In this document: one piece after another, positions 55,350-62,373 of the stretch
Position numbering within the stretch: position 1 is the first letter of the stretch
Layout: every line of letters begins with the position of its first letter
Assembly (NCBI RefSeq): GCF_030433715.1
Contig: NZ_JAROCC010000001.1
Location: 1 to 64,000 of the forward strand
Direction: 5' to 3'
Source: Sporosarcina highlanderae
Lineage (GTDB): Bacteria; Bacillota; Bacilli; Bacillales_A; Planococcaceae
DNA: 64,000 bases
Made by a program: the position numbers and the translations under genes
Notes under the pieces: generated by a model
What the model was told of the DNA's origin: nothing
Seen by the model: the letters and a program-made list of their open reading frames with translations, nothing else
The model's database searches: none

Positions 55350-55865
55350 ATGATAGATGATAGTTTACTACTTGATCATCGGGCTTTGGCACTTGAAAAA
55401 GTCAGCTCAGGGAAGTATCTGTCCAAGATTATTACATTGCACGGAATCTATTTATCGGAAACATGTCCTATCGAACTACTTAACAGGGCATGCTTGCGCT
55501 ACCACTCAACCAAGAAAGGGCGCAAGGAGGCAGTTAGAACACTTATGGACTTCGGCAAGAAACCACCATTCCTCATCTCAGACGAAGTAGGTGTGTTTCC
55601 GACAAAGGCTTCAAAACATCCTGATTGCGTTTGGATCTTTGGTCATTTTTTTGCTACAGAAATGGTGGATAAAAAGAATACGAAACTTACTTTCAAAAAT
55701 GGAATGACCATAAATGTAAAAGAATCTCTCTACACAATCAAAAAACAGAAGTTGCGGCTCCACACACTACTCAGCCATGTACAACAATCCAAACGTCAAT
55801 ACATATCCGAACAGCCAATGTTTGTTGTAAATGACCCAAATTCAAAATACAATGCCGCCAATTAA
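55350..55865 (+). CDS. ComK-like protein, divergent paralog
   Basis: A 171-aa protein resembling ComK in order and spacing: CLRYHSTKKGRKEAVRTLMD and KKPPFLISDEVGVFPTKASK followed by HPDCVWIFGHFFATEMVDKK and LTFKNGMTINVKESLYTIKK. Motifs for DNA binding seem changed (the C-terminal part is basic: KQKLRLHTLL, QQSKRQY). GAAAGGAGGATATAGC precedes the ATG. It is followed by a terminator and the long winged-helix gene, the same order as at the 16 kb locus. It may activate its own targets or act as a decoy; not established. Confidence 0.75.
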   Translation: MIDDSLLLDHRALALEKVSSGKYLSKIITLHGIYLSETCPIELLNRACLRYHSTKKGRKEAVRTLMDFGKKPPFLISDEVGVFPTKASKHPDCVWIFGHFFATEMVDKKNTKLTFKNGMTINVKESLYTIKKQKLRLHTLLSHVQQSKRQYISEQPMFVVNDPNSKYNAAN

Positions 55866-55887
55866 TATTTATTCATAATCCAATAGG

Positions 55888-55930
55888 AAAAGGCACTACA
55901 GTCCACCAAAATCTGTAATGCCTCTTTTTT
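55888..55930 (+). terminator. Terminator after the ComK-like gene
   Basis: AGGCACTACAG and CTGTAATGCCT, followed by CTTTTTT. Same structure as at 16153-16198. Confidence 0.7.
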
Positions 55931-55958
55931 ATGTTGTAAATCACTTTCCTACTCCCCA

Positions 55959-55984
55959 AAAACAACTTTTTAAAATAAATTCTT
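55959..55984. promoter_or_regulatory. Candidate ComK box upstream of the winged-helix gene
   Basis: AAAACAACTTTTT is a perfect AAAA-N5-TTTT half; the adjoining AAAATAAATTCTT matches 7 of 8 fixed bases. ComK of B. subtilis binds pairs of such AT-boxes, usually spaced by 8, 18 or 31 bp; here they are directly adjacent. The site is partly conserved at 16.2 kb. AT-rich chance matches are possible. Confidence 0.35.
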
Positions 55985-56043
55985 CCACACAGTATCCCTT
56001 TCGCCCCCACACATCTATATAGAAGGTGAAGGGGGATATCTAA

Positions 56044-56841
56044 ATGTTACATTACTTAAAACAACACTCTCGTTTCAACACAACCGAAGAATTGGACGCA
56101 GTCGCAGAGCAGCATGTCACACGCCACTGGCATGAAATGACGAAATCGAATCGCCAAGTGTTAGAGATCATCCGCCGCTATTCAGTCAAATACGGAGCAG
56201 CCCATTTGAAGCATGAAACGATTGAGGCCGCCACAGGTAAATCAAACATCACTGTCAGACGCGCCATCCGGAAACTTGTCCAGCTTGGCATCATCGAAAA
56301 AGTCCGCTACATCCGCCCAGTAATGAGCGGGGTTGGAGCCAACATCTACACCATTTTACCCTTCGATGACCAGGGGATAATGGTCAGTCGGGATGATGAC
56401 AATAAACCGCATGACGATGAGGAAAACAAGGAGATGTCCAAGGACCAAGCTCTTCTTTCTAAATCTCTATTAAAACCTAAAGATCTTACAAACACGTCTC
56501 CAGTGGAGTCGCAAAAGTTATCCACAAGCCTATTCAGTCGGATGAAAGATTTCCTTGCCGGAACAATCGGAGAGAAAAAATTAGCCCGTGAATTCTATGG
56601 AATCCACAGAGCCATTTCAGGACGGATGTTGAAATTTGAGATTTATAAGGACGACAAGCATGTGTTCGAGGACCTTGCCTATCGTGCGCTGATGATCACT
56701 GTCATGGCAACAAAAAAGAAATCAATCCACAACTTGCCGGGGTATTTTAAAGGTGTGTTGGACAAGTTAATCGATGATAAATATTTCAATAATATTTTCA
56801 TGCTGTATGATGTGCCGGTGCAGGAGTTTGATTGTCCTTAA
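56044..56841 (+). CDS. Winged-helix protein, long form (265 aa)
   Basis: A 265-aa protein with an N-terminal winged helix (about residues 35-95; SNRQVLEIIRRYSVKYGAAH then TVRRAIRKLVQLGIIEKV), an acidic and Lys-rich linker (110-155) and a helical C-terminal domain (about 160-260; MKDFLAGTIGEKKLAREFYG, YRALMITVMATKKKSIHNLP). AGGGGGATATCTAA precedes the ATG. This is the intact version of the gene broken at 24623. A short-form gene follows at 56932 but is cut after seven codons. Probably a DNA-binding regulator. Confidence 0.8.
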   Translation: MLHYLKQHSRFNTTEELDAVAEQHVTRHWHEMTKSNRQVLEIIRRYSVKYGAAHLKHETIEAATGKSNITVRRAIRKLVQLGIIEKVRYIRPVMSGVGANIYTILPFDDQGIMVSRDDDNKPHDDEENKEMSKDQALLSKSLLKPKDLTNTSPVESQKLSTSLFSRMKDFLAGTIGEKKLAREFYGIHRAISGRMLKFEIYKDDKHVFEDLAYRALMITVMATKKKSIHNLPGYFKGVLDKLIDDKYFNNIFMLYDVPVQEFDCP

Positions 56842-56931
56842 TGGGTATTTGGGCTTATTTATAAAAAACTTTCTCAGGGATTATCCTTTTTACCTTCTGC
56901 TATCTATATAAGAGGTGAAGGAGGAGTTAAC

Positions 56932-56955
56932 ATGACCCATCATCTAAAACATTAA
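56932..56955 (+). pseudogene. Start of a short winged-helix gene, cut by a hairpin repeat
   Basis: ATGACCCATCATCTAAAACA encodes MTHHLK as in the intact copy at 25516, with the same ribosome site and upstream region. A stop follows at once and a hairpin repeat begins at 56960, which marks the breakpoint. Confidence 0.8.
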
Positions 56956-56959
56956 AAAA

Positions 56960-57006
56960 GGTACCAGGTTCTGAAACAATTCCGAATTCAATGAGAACCT
57001 GGTACT
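56960..57006. repeat. Hairpin repeat joining two broken genes
   Basis: GGTACCAGGTTCTG, AAACAATTCCGAATTCAATG, AGAACCTGGTAC. A near-consensus copy. Its left side ends the winged-helix gene and its right side supplies the last codons and stop of the DUF2442 gene. Confidence 0.9.
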
Positions 57007-57308
57007 CGATTATGCTTTATCTTTCCTGCTAATTTTTCTTTAGACAAGATCTTAGATAAATTTTCAATTACACCTATGTTAATGCCTTGCTTGTAAAGAT
57101 TGTCCGGGTCGAGGTCTATTTCTTCTGGCCAGCTAACTGATTCAAGCTCCGGGTCAACAAATACCTGTTTAAAGAACTCAGAGTCCTTAAGTTTTTCCAG
57201 TACACCTTTCATATGAGGCTTTATATCAACAATCTTCTTCTCTTCGTTGTCAAAGGTGATATATAGCCAGCCGTCAGGAAGTGGTTTTACCGATTTGACT
57301 AAAACCAT
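56988..57308 (-). CDS. DUF2442 protein with repeat-derived C-terminus
   Basis: A 106-aa protein; residues 1-75 match DUF2442 (VKPLPDGWLYITFDNEEKKI, WPEEIDLDPDNLY). The last residues, RVPGSH and the stop, are encoded by the hairpin repeat. GAGGAGGTTTTAAA precedes the ATG. DUF2442 genes are often paired with DUF4160 genes, as here, and the pair is suspected to be a toxin-antitoxin-like unit; the role is not established. Confidence 0.8.
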   Translation of the reverse strand: MVLVKSVKPLPDGWLYITFDNEEKKIVDIKPHMKGVLEKLKDSEFFKQVFVDPELESVSWPEEIDLDPDNLYKQGINIGVIENLSKILSKEKLAGKIKHNRVPGSH

Positions 57309-57320
57309 TTTAAAACCTCC

Positions 57321-57586
57321 TCAGTAGAGTGGTGGAATTTTGTTGGGTGCTTTCCCATCACGGCAATCGTTCCACCCTTTCATAATATCATCTCGCCATT
57401 TTTCCAGCCATTTTACCACATCATTGTCTTTACTTGAAGGTAATGGGCTATCACCTTTCAGGTATTCCCAGTTGCAATTTCAATTCTTGTTCTATATTCC
57501 CCGACAACATGAAAATGTGGCGGGTCATGATCGTTGTAATATAGCACTACTGTAACGCCACCAAATTTACTAATTTTAGGCAACAT
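57321..57586 (-). pseudogene. DUF4160 protein, frameshifted
   Basis: Starts MLPKISKFGGVTVVLYYNDH followed by DPPHFHV, the DUF4160 signature. Near 57470 a base is lost; the other frame continues EYLKGDSPLPSSKDNDVVKW to KIPPLY and the stop at 57321. About 88 codons would be restored by one base. GAAGGTGGTGTACG precedes the ATG. It lies between the transposase gene and DUF2442. Confidence 0.75.
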
Positions 57587-57617
57587 CGTACACCACCTTC
57601 TAGTATATGACAAAAAT

Positions 57618-58196
57618 TCAGCGAGACTCTGACAACTCCTCCCCCCTCTCCCGACAATACCTCGCATATTCCCTCCCCGTCTTCTCCCACCCAACCGGCA
57701 ATAAGGACGGCAATAACTTCAGATTCAAAAACGCATGGGGGCTATTCTGTTCATAAAAGTAATATTGATAGGATGAGTAGCGATAGTGTTCCATCGAATT
57801 AACCATCGGCTCTTTCGTTTCAATCGGGTTCCTATGTATATACGATCCAACATTCAATAAACCAATTGAATCGACAATCTCTTTTGAGTAATACCTGTTT
57901 TGATAGATTTGACCAACATAGTTGTATTTTTTGCGGTAATAGTCACTGTACCGACGATTGAGACGCATCATGATTTTCCCAAGCGGAACGAGGCGTGAAC
58001 GAATCAGCAGGTGGACATGGTTGGACATGATGCAATACGCAAATAGTTCGAATGGGTATTTGCCATTTACAAAGTTCAGGTTCCTAAAATATTCATACAT
58101 ATCTCGTTCAGTATTGAATATGTTCTGTCGATTGTTGCCCCGGACAATGATGTGATAAAAACCGTTCGGATGCCAATCCCTCTTCTTATTAGCCAC
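57618..58196 (-). CDS. REP-associated tyrosine transposase (RAYT, Y1 family)
   Basis: A protein of about 192 aa of the IS200/Y1 transposase superfamily. The HUH motif is in AYCIMSNHVHLLIRS (HVH), the likely catalytic Tyr lies in LNRRYSDYYRKKY, and GQIYQNRYYSKEI is the family follow-on. GTG at 58196 (TTG 58202 possible) overlaps the comM stop, so translation is coupled. No IS200-like ends were seen around it, which fits a domesticated RAYT that acts on dispersed palindromes. The local hairpin family is a candidate substrate. A remnant of a second copy lies at 37.3 kb. Confidence 0.88.
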   Translation of the reverse strand: MANKKRDWHPNGFYHIIVRGNNRQNIFNTERDMYEYFRNLNFVNGKYPFELFAYCIMSNHVHLLIRSRLVPLGKIMMRLNRRYSDYYRKKYNYVGQIYQNRYYSKEIVDSIGLLNVGSYIHRNPIETKEPMVNSMEHYRYSSYQYYFYEQNSPHAFLNLKLLPSLLPVGWEKTGREYARYCRERGEELSESR

Positions 58197-59733
58197 CGAC
58201 AACTACCTCGGACTTATTTCCATGAATGGCTGATGCAATCCGTAGGCAATCTATCGCTTCTGAAATAGAAGCCTCGCTGATGGATTGTTCACCCGCCAAG
58301 TCCGCAATTGTTCTTGCAACCCTGATCAGTTTCACCATTGTTCGATTGCTCCATTTTTCTCTGAAACAAATGGATTGGATGAAACGTTCCTGCTCGTCTG
58401 ACAGCATGGTTGCTGCCATAAGCTTGGATACCGGTACATTCCCATTTAAGTGAACGGAGGAATATCGCTTTCTCTGTATTTCCCTTGCAACAGTGACACG
58501 TTCACGGATGACAATAGAAGACTCTGCTTGTCTATTATTAAATACGCCTACACTTTTTAAGGTAAGGATAAAATCAATCCTGTTCAATAAAGGCCCAGAA
58601 GCTTTCAACTGATAAGATCTAATTTGTGCAGGTGTACATGTGCAATATTTCTCATTGGATCCAAAATAACCGCACGGGCAAGGGTTTGTGGCTGCTACTA
58701 AAATGAAAGCAGAAGGGTACGTCACGGATTGTCTAACTCGATTAATCGTCACTTCCCCGGACTCCATCGGTTGACGTAGCATATCAAGTGTCTTCCTCGA
58801 AAACTCGCCTAATTCATCCAAAAATAAGACACCTTGGTGCGCCAGTGAAATTTCACCTGGTCTAGGAAACGTCCCTCCTCCTATGAGCGATACGGAAGAA
58901 GCGGAATGATGCGGAGCACGGTACGGCGGTCGTTTCGAAAACCCTCTTTCTTCTTGTGCCAAATGATAGATTCCATAAGTTTCAAGCATACTTTCATCGG
59001 ACAAATCAGGCAGGATGGTGTGAAAAGCGTCCGCAAGCAATGTTTTCCCACACCCCGGTGGTCCATTCAACAAAACATGATGGCCTCCCGCGGCTGCAAT
59101 CTCCATTACCCGTTTCGCCTCTTCATGGCCACGCACCGCGGAAAAATCAGCAGTGGGCAAATCTTCATCCACTTGCCCGTCCGTGGAAACAGTATGGAAT
59201 AGAACATCAGGCAACGAAATTGTCTGTTGCCCCCTTAAATAAGCCAAAAGATCTTTCACCGAATGAATCGGGACAAACTCCACATTTGGCGTAGCTTGAA
59301 GATAGCTTGTGTCGATTGGGGGAATAACGATTCTTTTGAACCCCAACACTACCGCTTGTTGGATTGCAGGGATTAAGCCATGAAATGGCAGCAGCTCCCC
59401 CGATAATGACAATGCTGCAAGAAAACAGGTCTCGGAATCAATCGGTATCGGTTCAAGTTCAAGCTTTTTAAGTACTGCAAGAAGCATCGCACAGTCATGC
59501 CCTGTCCCGGATTTTCGCTTGTCCGGTGGAGAAAGATGGATCGTTAGCCTCTTCAAACTTATATCAATAGCAAGCACATTTAAACAACTTAATATCCGGT
59601 CTTTCGATTCTTTCATCGGGGCATCCGGCAAACCGATTATGACACAGGCCTCTTTCTCATCTCGAACATTAGCCTCCACCATCACTCTATGCCCTTTCAT
59701 CCCCTCCAGCCCAACGCTCAATACATACCCCAC
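58189..59733 (-). CDS. comM: YifB/ComM-family Mg-chelatase-like AAA ATPase
   Basis: A 514-aa protein: N-terminal Lon-like fold (1-175), AAA domain with Walker A GPPGCGKT near residue 222 and Walker B GVLFLDELGEF near 305, a CPCGYFG...CTC zinc-like segment near 365, and a C-terminal Mg_chelatase domain. In Vibrio, ComM is a branch-migration helicase needed for natural transformation; homologs in Firmicutes are less studied. Start is GTG 59733, five bases after GGGGTG. Its stop overlaps the start of the RAYT gene. Together with the ComK-like genes it strengthens the competence theme. Confidence 0.92.
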   Translation of the reverse strand: MGYVLSVGLEGMKGHRVMVEANVRDEKEACVIIGLPDAPMKESKDRILSCLNVLAIDISLKRLTIHLSPPDKRKSGTGHDCAMLLAVLKKLELEPIPIDSETCFLAALSLSGELLPFHGLIPAIQQAVVLGFKRIVIPPIDTSYLQATPNVEFVPIHSVKDLLAYLRGQQTISLPDVLFHTVSTDGQVDEDLPTADFSAVRGHEEAKRVMEIAAAGGHHVLLNGPPGCGKTLLADAFHTILPDLSDESMLETYGIYHLAQEERGFSKRPPYRAPHHSASSVSLIGGGTFPRPGEISLAHQGVLFLDELGEFSRKTLDMLRQPMESGEVTINRVRQSVTYPSAFILVAATNPCPCGYFGSNEKYCTCTPAQIRSYQLKASGPLLNRIDFILTLKSVGVFNNRQAESSIVIRERVTVAREIQRKRYSSVHLNGNVPVSKLMAATMLSDEQERFIQSICFREKWSNRTMVKLIRVARTIADLAGEQSISEASISEAIDCLRIASAIHGNKSEVVVGG

Positions 59734-59928
59734 AACCTCACCCCTATTTCTTTTCCCTCACCATACGATAGATCGGTTGTTCTGTAAATTTTCAAAAAAG
59801 GGGAATAATTAGGATTTGAGGGGTTTTTGGGGGATAAATATTTATATAGTCAGATTCAAAATTGACGACAACCTCAATAGACATGCGGTTTATTGAATTT
59901 AATGAGGGTTATGCAAAATTTCTATTTT

Positions 59929-59970
59929 GGGTACAAGATTCTTGTACTATTCCGCATTCAAACTAAACCT
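59929..59970. repeat. Hairpin repeat, very degenerate
   Basis: GGTACAAGATTCTTG, TACTATTCCGCATTCAA and ACTAAACCT. Confidence 0.4.
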
Positions 59971-59977
59971 AAGCATC

Positions 59978-60021
59978 AAAAAAAGATTCCATAAGTGGTA
60001 TTCACCTATGGAATCTTTTTT
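59978..60021. terminator. Bidirectional terminator
   Basis: AAAAGATTCCATA and TATGGAATCTTTT form a perfect stem of at least 13 bp with A and T tracts. No gene ends directly beside it, so the gene it served may be lost. Confidence 0.75.
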
Positions 60022-60040
60022 CATTATCAATATAGTGAAA

Positions 60041-60086
60041 GATACCAGGTTCTGAAACAATTTTGAATTCAACGAGAACCTGGTTC
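60041..60086. repeat. Hairpin repeat
   Basis: ATACCAGGTTCTG, AAACAATTTTGAATTCAACG, AGAACCTGGTTCTTG. It is followed by the duplicated fragment at 60094. Confidence 0.75.
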
Positions 60087-60093
60087 TTGAAAT

Positions 60094-60195
60094 TTACTTT
60101 AGAAACATAAGACAACCATTAGCTTGAATAGAATGATAGGAAAGCGATAGCACCCACAATTTTGGTCATGAATAAGTATGAACAAATGTATTTAC
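60094..60195 (+). pseudogene. Deleted duplicate of the region around the 84-aa gene
   Basis: Matches 46196-46260 (TTACTTTAGAAACATAAGAC onward) joined, after loss of roughly 170 bp, to 46430-46457 (ATGAATAAGTATGAACAAAT). It lies between two hairpin repeats. Confidence 0.8.
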
Positions 60196-60203
60196 AATAA
60201 AAC

Positions 60204-60250
60204 GGTACCAGGTTCTGGAACAATTCCGAATTCAATGAGAACCTGGTACC
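60204..60250. repeat. Hairpin repeat (consensus-like)
   Basis: GGTACCAGGTTCTGG, AACAATTCCGAATTCAATG, AGAACCTGGTACC, then CGAAAATT. Confidence 0.9.
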
Positions 60251-60337
60251 CGAAAATTACGCCCGAAATTAACACGAACGCTGGCATCCTAAATCATGAT
60301 CATTAACCAAGATACATGACTTTGTAAACAAAAAATG

Positions 60338-61063
60338 TTAAAGCTCTCCGCCATTTGAATTGTTATTTCTCATTTTGTCTTGTAATGTATTATAGTTTGC
60401 TGTATAAGTAACTCTTGCTTTTCCTTTTTCAATATCTTCCCTGTAAAAAATTTTTATCGTATCTAAATACCAATATAAATAAGTGCTGTCCATACCTTCG
60501 TTTGGTTCACTAGGTTTTCCATATTTTTTAAACAAACTTCCTTTTATTCCAATTATATCATCCTCATCCAACCCTTTAAATGTATACAAACTTTCATATA
60601 AGATATAATCAATAAACTTTACAGTTTTAGTTTCAGTCATAAACTTCAATGATTCCTCAACTTCATCTTTGTACTTTTCTCTTAGTTCAATAATTCTAGT
60701 ATTCTTCTCTTCATCACTTAAATTAGAATTAATAATATCTTCTTGTCCTTGAGTAAGTTTTTTAGGTATTAGGTTTTGCAAATGAATTACTTCAGATCCA
60801 CTAACCTCATTAGCGAAGGAATATTCCAAGGTAGCTTTATAACCGTTTACAATTACATCCTCATATTCAATAATATCTGTATTCGAAAGCTCAAAAATGT
60901 CATAATAACTATTGCCTGCTTTTTCCTCAATAGAGATAACCTCATCCATTGTCATTCCCCATTTTATATTGCGAAAACTTTCATTCGAACTTGTATTTCC
61001 ACATGCAGATAATATCAAAACTAATGAAATGGAATACAAGAAACATCTAATCATGGTTTTCAT
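60338..61063 (-). CDS. Hypothetical lipoprotein
   Basis: A 241-aa protein with signal peptide and lipobox LILSACGN (Cys 21), so it is probably membrane-anchored outside. The mature part is charged and helical (ELREKYKDEVEESLKF), with a repeated-looking NIKWGMTMDEV segment near residue 32 known from small Bacillus lipoproteins. AAAGGGGTTTGTTTA precedes the ATG; an upstream frame 19 codons longer has no site. Function unknown. Confidence 0.75.
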   Translation of the reverse strand: MKTMIRCFLYSISLVLILSACGNTSSNESFRNIKWGMTMDEVISIEEKAGNSYYDIFELSNTDIIEYEDVIVNGYKATLEYSFANEVSGSEVIHLQNLIPKKLTQGQEDIINSNLSDEEKNTRIIELREKYKDEVEESLKFMTETKTVKFIDYILYESLYTFKGLDEDDIIGIKGSLFKKYGKPSEPNEGMDSTYLYWYLDTIKIFYREDIEKGKARVTYTANYNTLQDKMRNNNSNGGEL

Positions 61064-61142
61064 TAAACAAACCCCTTTCCTTACTGAAAATTTATTCATA
61101 ACCATCGTACCATAATTCAAAAAAGAAATTGGTAATATGACA

Positions 61143-61180
61143 GGTACCGGAATCTAAAGCAATTCCGAATTCAATGAGAA
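61143..61180. repeat. Hairpin repeat cutting the KDPG aldolase remnant
   Basis: GGTACCGGAATCTA, AAGCAATTCCGAATTCAATG, AGAAGG. The right arm is lost where the aldolase fragment begins. Confidence 0.75.
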
Positions 61181-61244
61181 GGACAACTGCTACAGCACCA
61201 GACTCCAAAGTTTTACTCAGTAATTCCTGTTTCACGTTAACCAT
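61181..61244 (-). pseudogene. 5' remnant of a KDPG aldolase gene
   Basis: Minus-strand codons read MVNVKQELLSKTLESGAVAV, the typical beginning of KDPG aldolases. The gene stops at the hairpin repeat at 61180. It follows the kinase remnant in the order kdgK-kdgA. Confidence 0.65.
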
Positions 61245-61294
61245 CTCTTATCTTAGTACATCTAAAATCTTCTTTTGGAAGTTTTCAATTCGCT

Positions 61295-61541
61295 TCAATC
61301 TGGTAATCCCTCAATATCTCCTTTGCAGTAATGACCATTGCTCCAACATTCAAGTCGATTTCAAAAGACTCTTGCATTAATTTTTTCCAATAAACCCGCT
61401 ATGACCGAGTAGTCCTACACCATTGGCAACATTGGATTCTGTACCTTCTTGCTTTTTATTGAACCGAGGAACATATCTCGAGTGGCCTTCTGCTGCTACT
61501 AATACAACCATTGTTTCTCCAATCGTCACAAGTTCAGGAAA
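61295..61541 (-). pseudogene. KDG kinase remnant with large internal deletion
   Basis: The N-terminal part reads ELVTIGETMVVLVAAEGHSR and GTESNVANGVGLLGHS, as in PfkB-type KDG kinases. It is joined, after loss of about 230 codons, to NVGAMVITA and GDIEGLPD, the C-terminal end. Several frame changes are present. Confidence 0.75.
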
Positions 61542-61651
61542 CATGACGAATGACCTCCAATTCAACCCGTTTTCAATTAAAAACATCCCACTACGAATAA
61601 ATATAAGGTCAGCTATCAAATACGCCGACCTTACAAAAAATTTATAAAAAC

Positions 61652-61698
61652 AGTACCAAGTTCTGAAACAATTCCGAATTCAATGAGAACCTGGTACC
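61652..61698. repeat. Hairpin repeat
   Basis: AGTACCAAGTTCTG, AAACAATTCCGAATTCAATG, AGAACCTGGTACC. Confidence 0.85.
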
Positions 61699-61920
61699 AG
61701 AAATCTATTGAAACTGAGATGTCTGATAGAAGTTGTATACAATTTCCACGCCTGAAATTTTCCAATGATAAAACTGGTATAATGCTAAATTTGAACGAAT
61801 ACTAACAGGTATAACTTCACCAGTTAACGTAGGATGGTTTAGCCTTTACAATATCCCTGTAAACTGGTAAATGCGTGCTAAATTGCGTGTCTTATTGACA
61901 GACTACAATAATCACATTAC

Positions 61921-61960
61921 GGGTTCCGGAACAATTCCGAATTCAGTGAGAACCTGGTAC
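61921..61960. repeat. Hairpin repeat, shortened left arm
   Basis: GGGTTCCGG, AACAATTCCGAATTCAGTG, AGAACCTGGTAC. Confidence 0.75.
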
Positions 61961-61967
61961 TCGAAAT

Positions 61968-61996
61968 AATTCCGAATTCAATGAGAACCTGGTACC
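61968..61996. repeat. Hairpin repeat, right half
   Basis: AATTCCGAATTCAATG and AGAACCTGGTACC, then CGAAAT. It directly follows the previous copy. Confidence 0.7.
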
Positions 61997-62009
61997 CGAA
62001 ATCATTTAT

Positions 62010-62056
62010 GGTGCCAGCGTTCTGGAACATTTCTAAATTCATTGAGAACCTGGCTC
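62010..62056. repeat. Hairpin repeat, last copy
   Basis: GGTGCCAGCGTTCTGG, AACATTTCTAAATTCATTG, AGAACCTGGCTCC. It is the rightmost copy, just before the IS21 element. Confidence 0.7.
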
Positions 62057-62373
62057 CCCAAGCAACTTCCCGCCAGCACCCCGCAAACGTTGCATAACAT
62101 CCTTTATCCCATCAACTTCTGGAACCCAATTCCAAATGGATAGCAACAAAAACAGATGAATTTGCCTGAGCCCTCCACTAATCCTACATACTCTGCAAAC
62201 TCATATTCAAATTTAATTTACACTCGGTCCGCGTGGACCGATCCAGTTCTTTTCGAATCTCTATTTTCTTATGACCATTAACAGTCATACGTATGGAGAA
62301 AATAAATTCACACCTTCACTTTTTTGAGCAAATAATAGAAGATTACCATTGGTACGTGAATATAGCCACTGAA

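Noticed and set aside
57458..57694. Longer reading of the DUF4160 gene from 57694
   Set aside because: The first 36 codons overlap the RAYT 3' end and are not part of the DUF4160 domain; the ribosome site supports the start at 57586.
37129..62056. Hairpin repeats as a possible CRISPR array
   Set aside because: Distances between copies are hundreds to thousands of bases and irregular, copies are in both intact and eroded form, and no cas genes are present.
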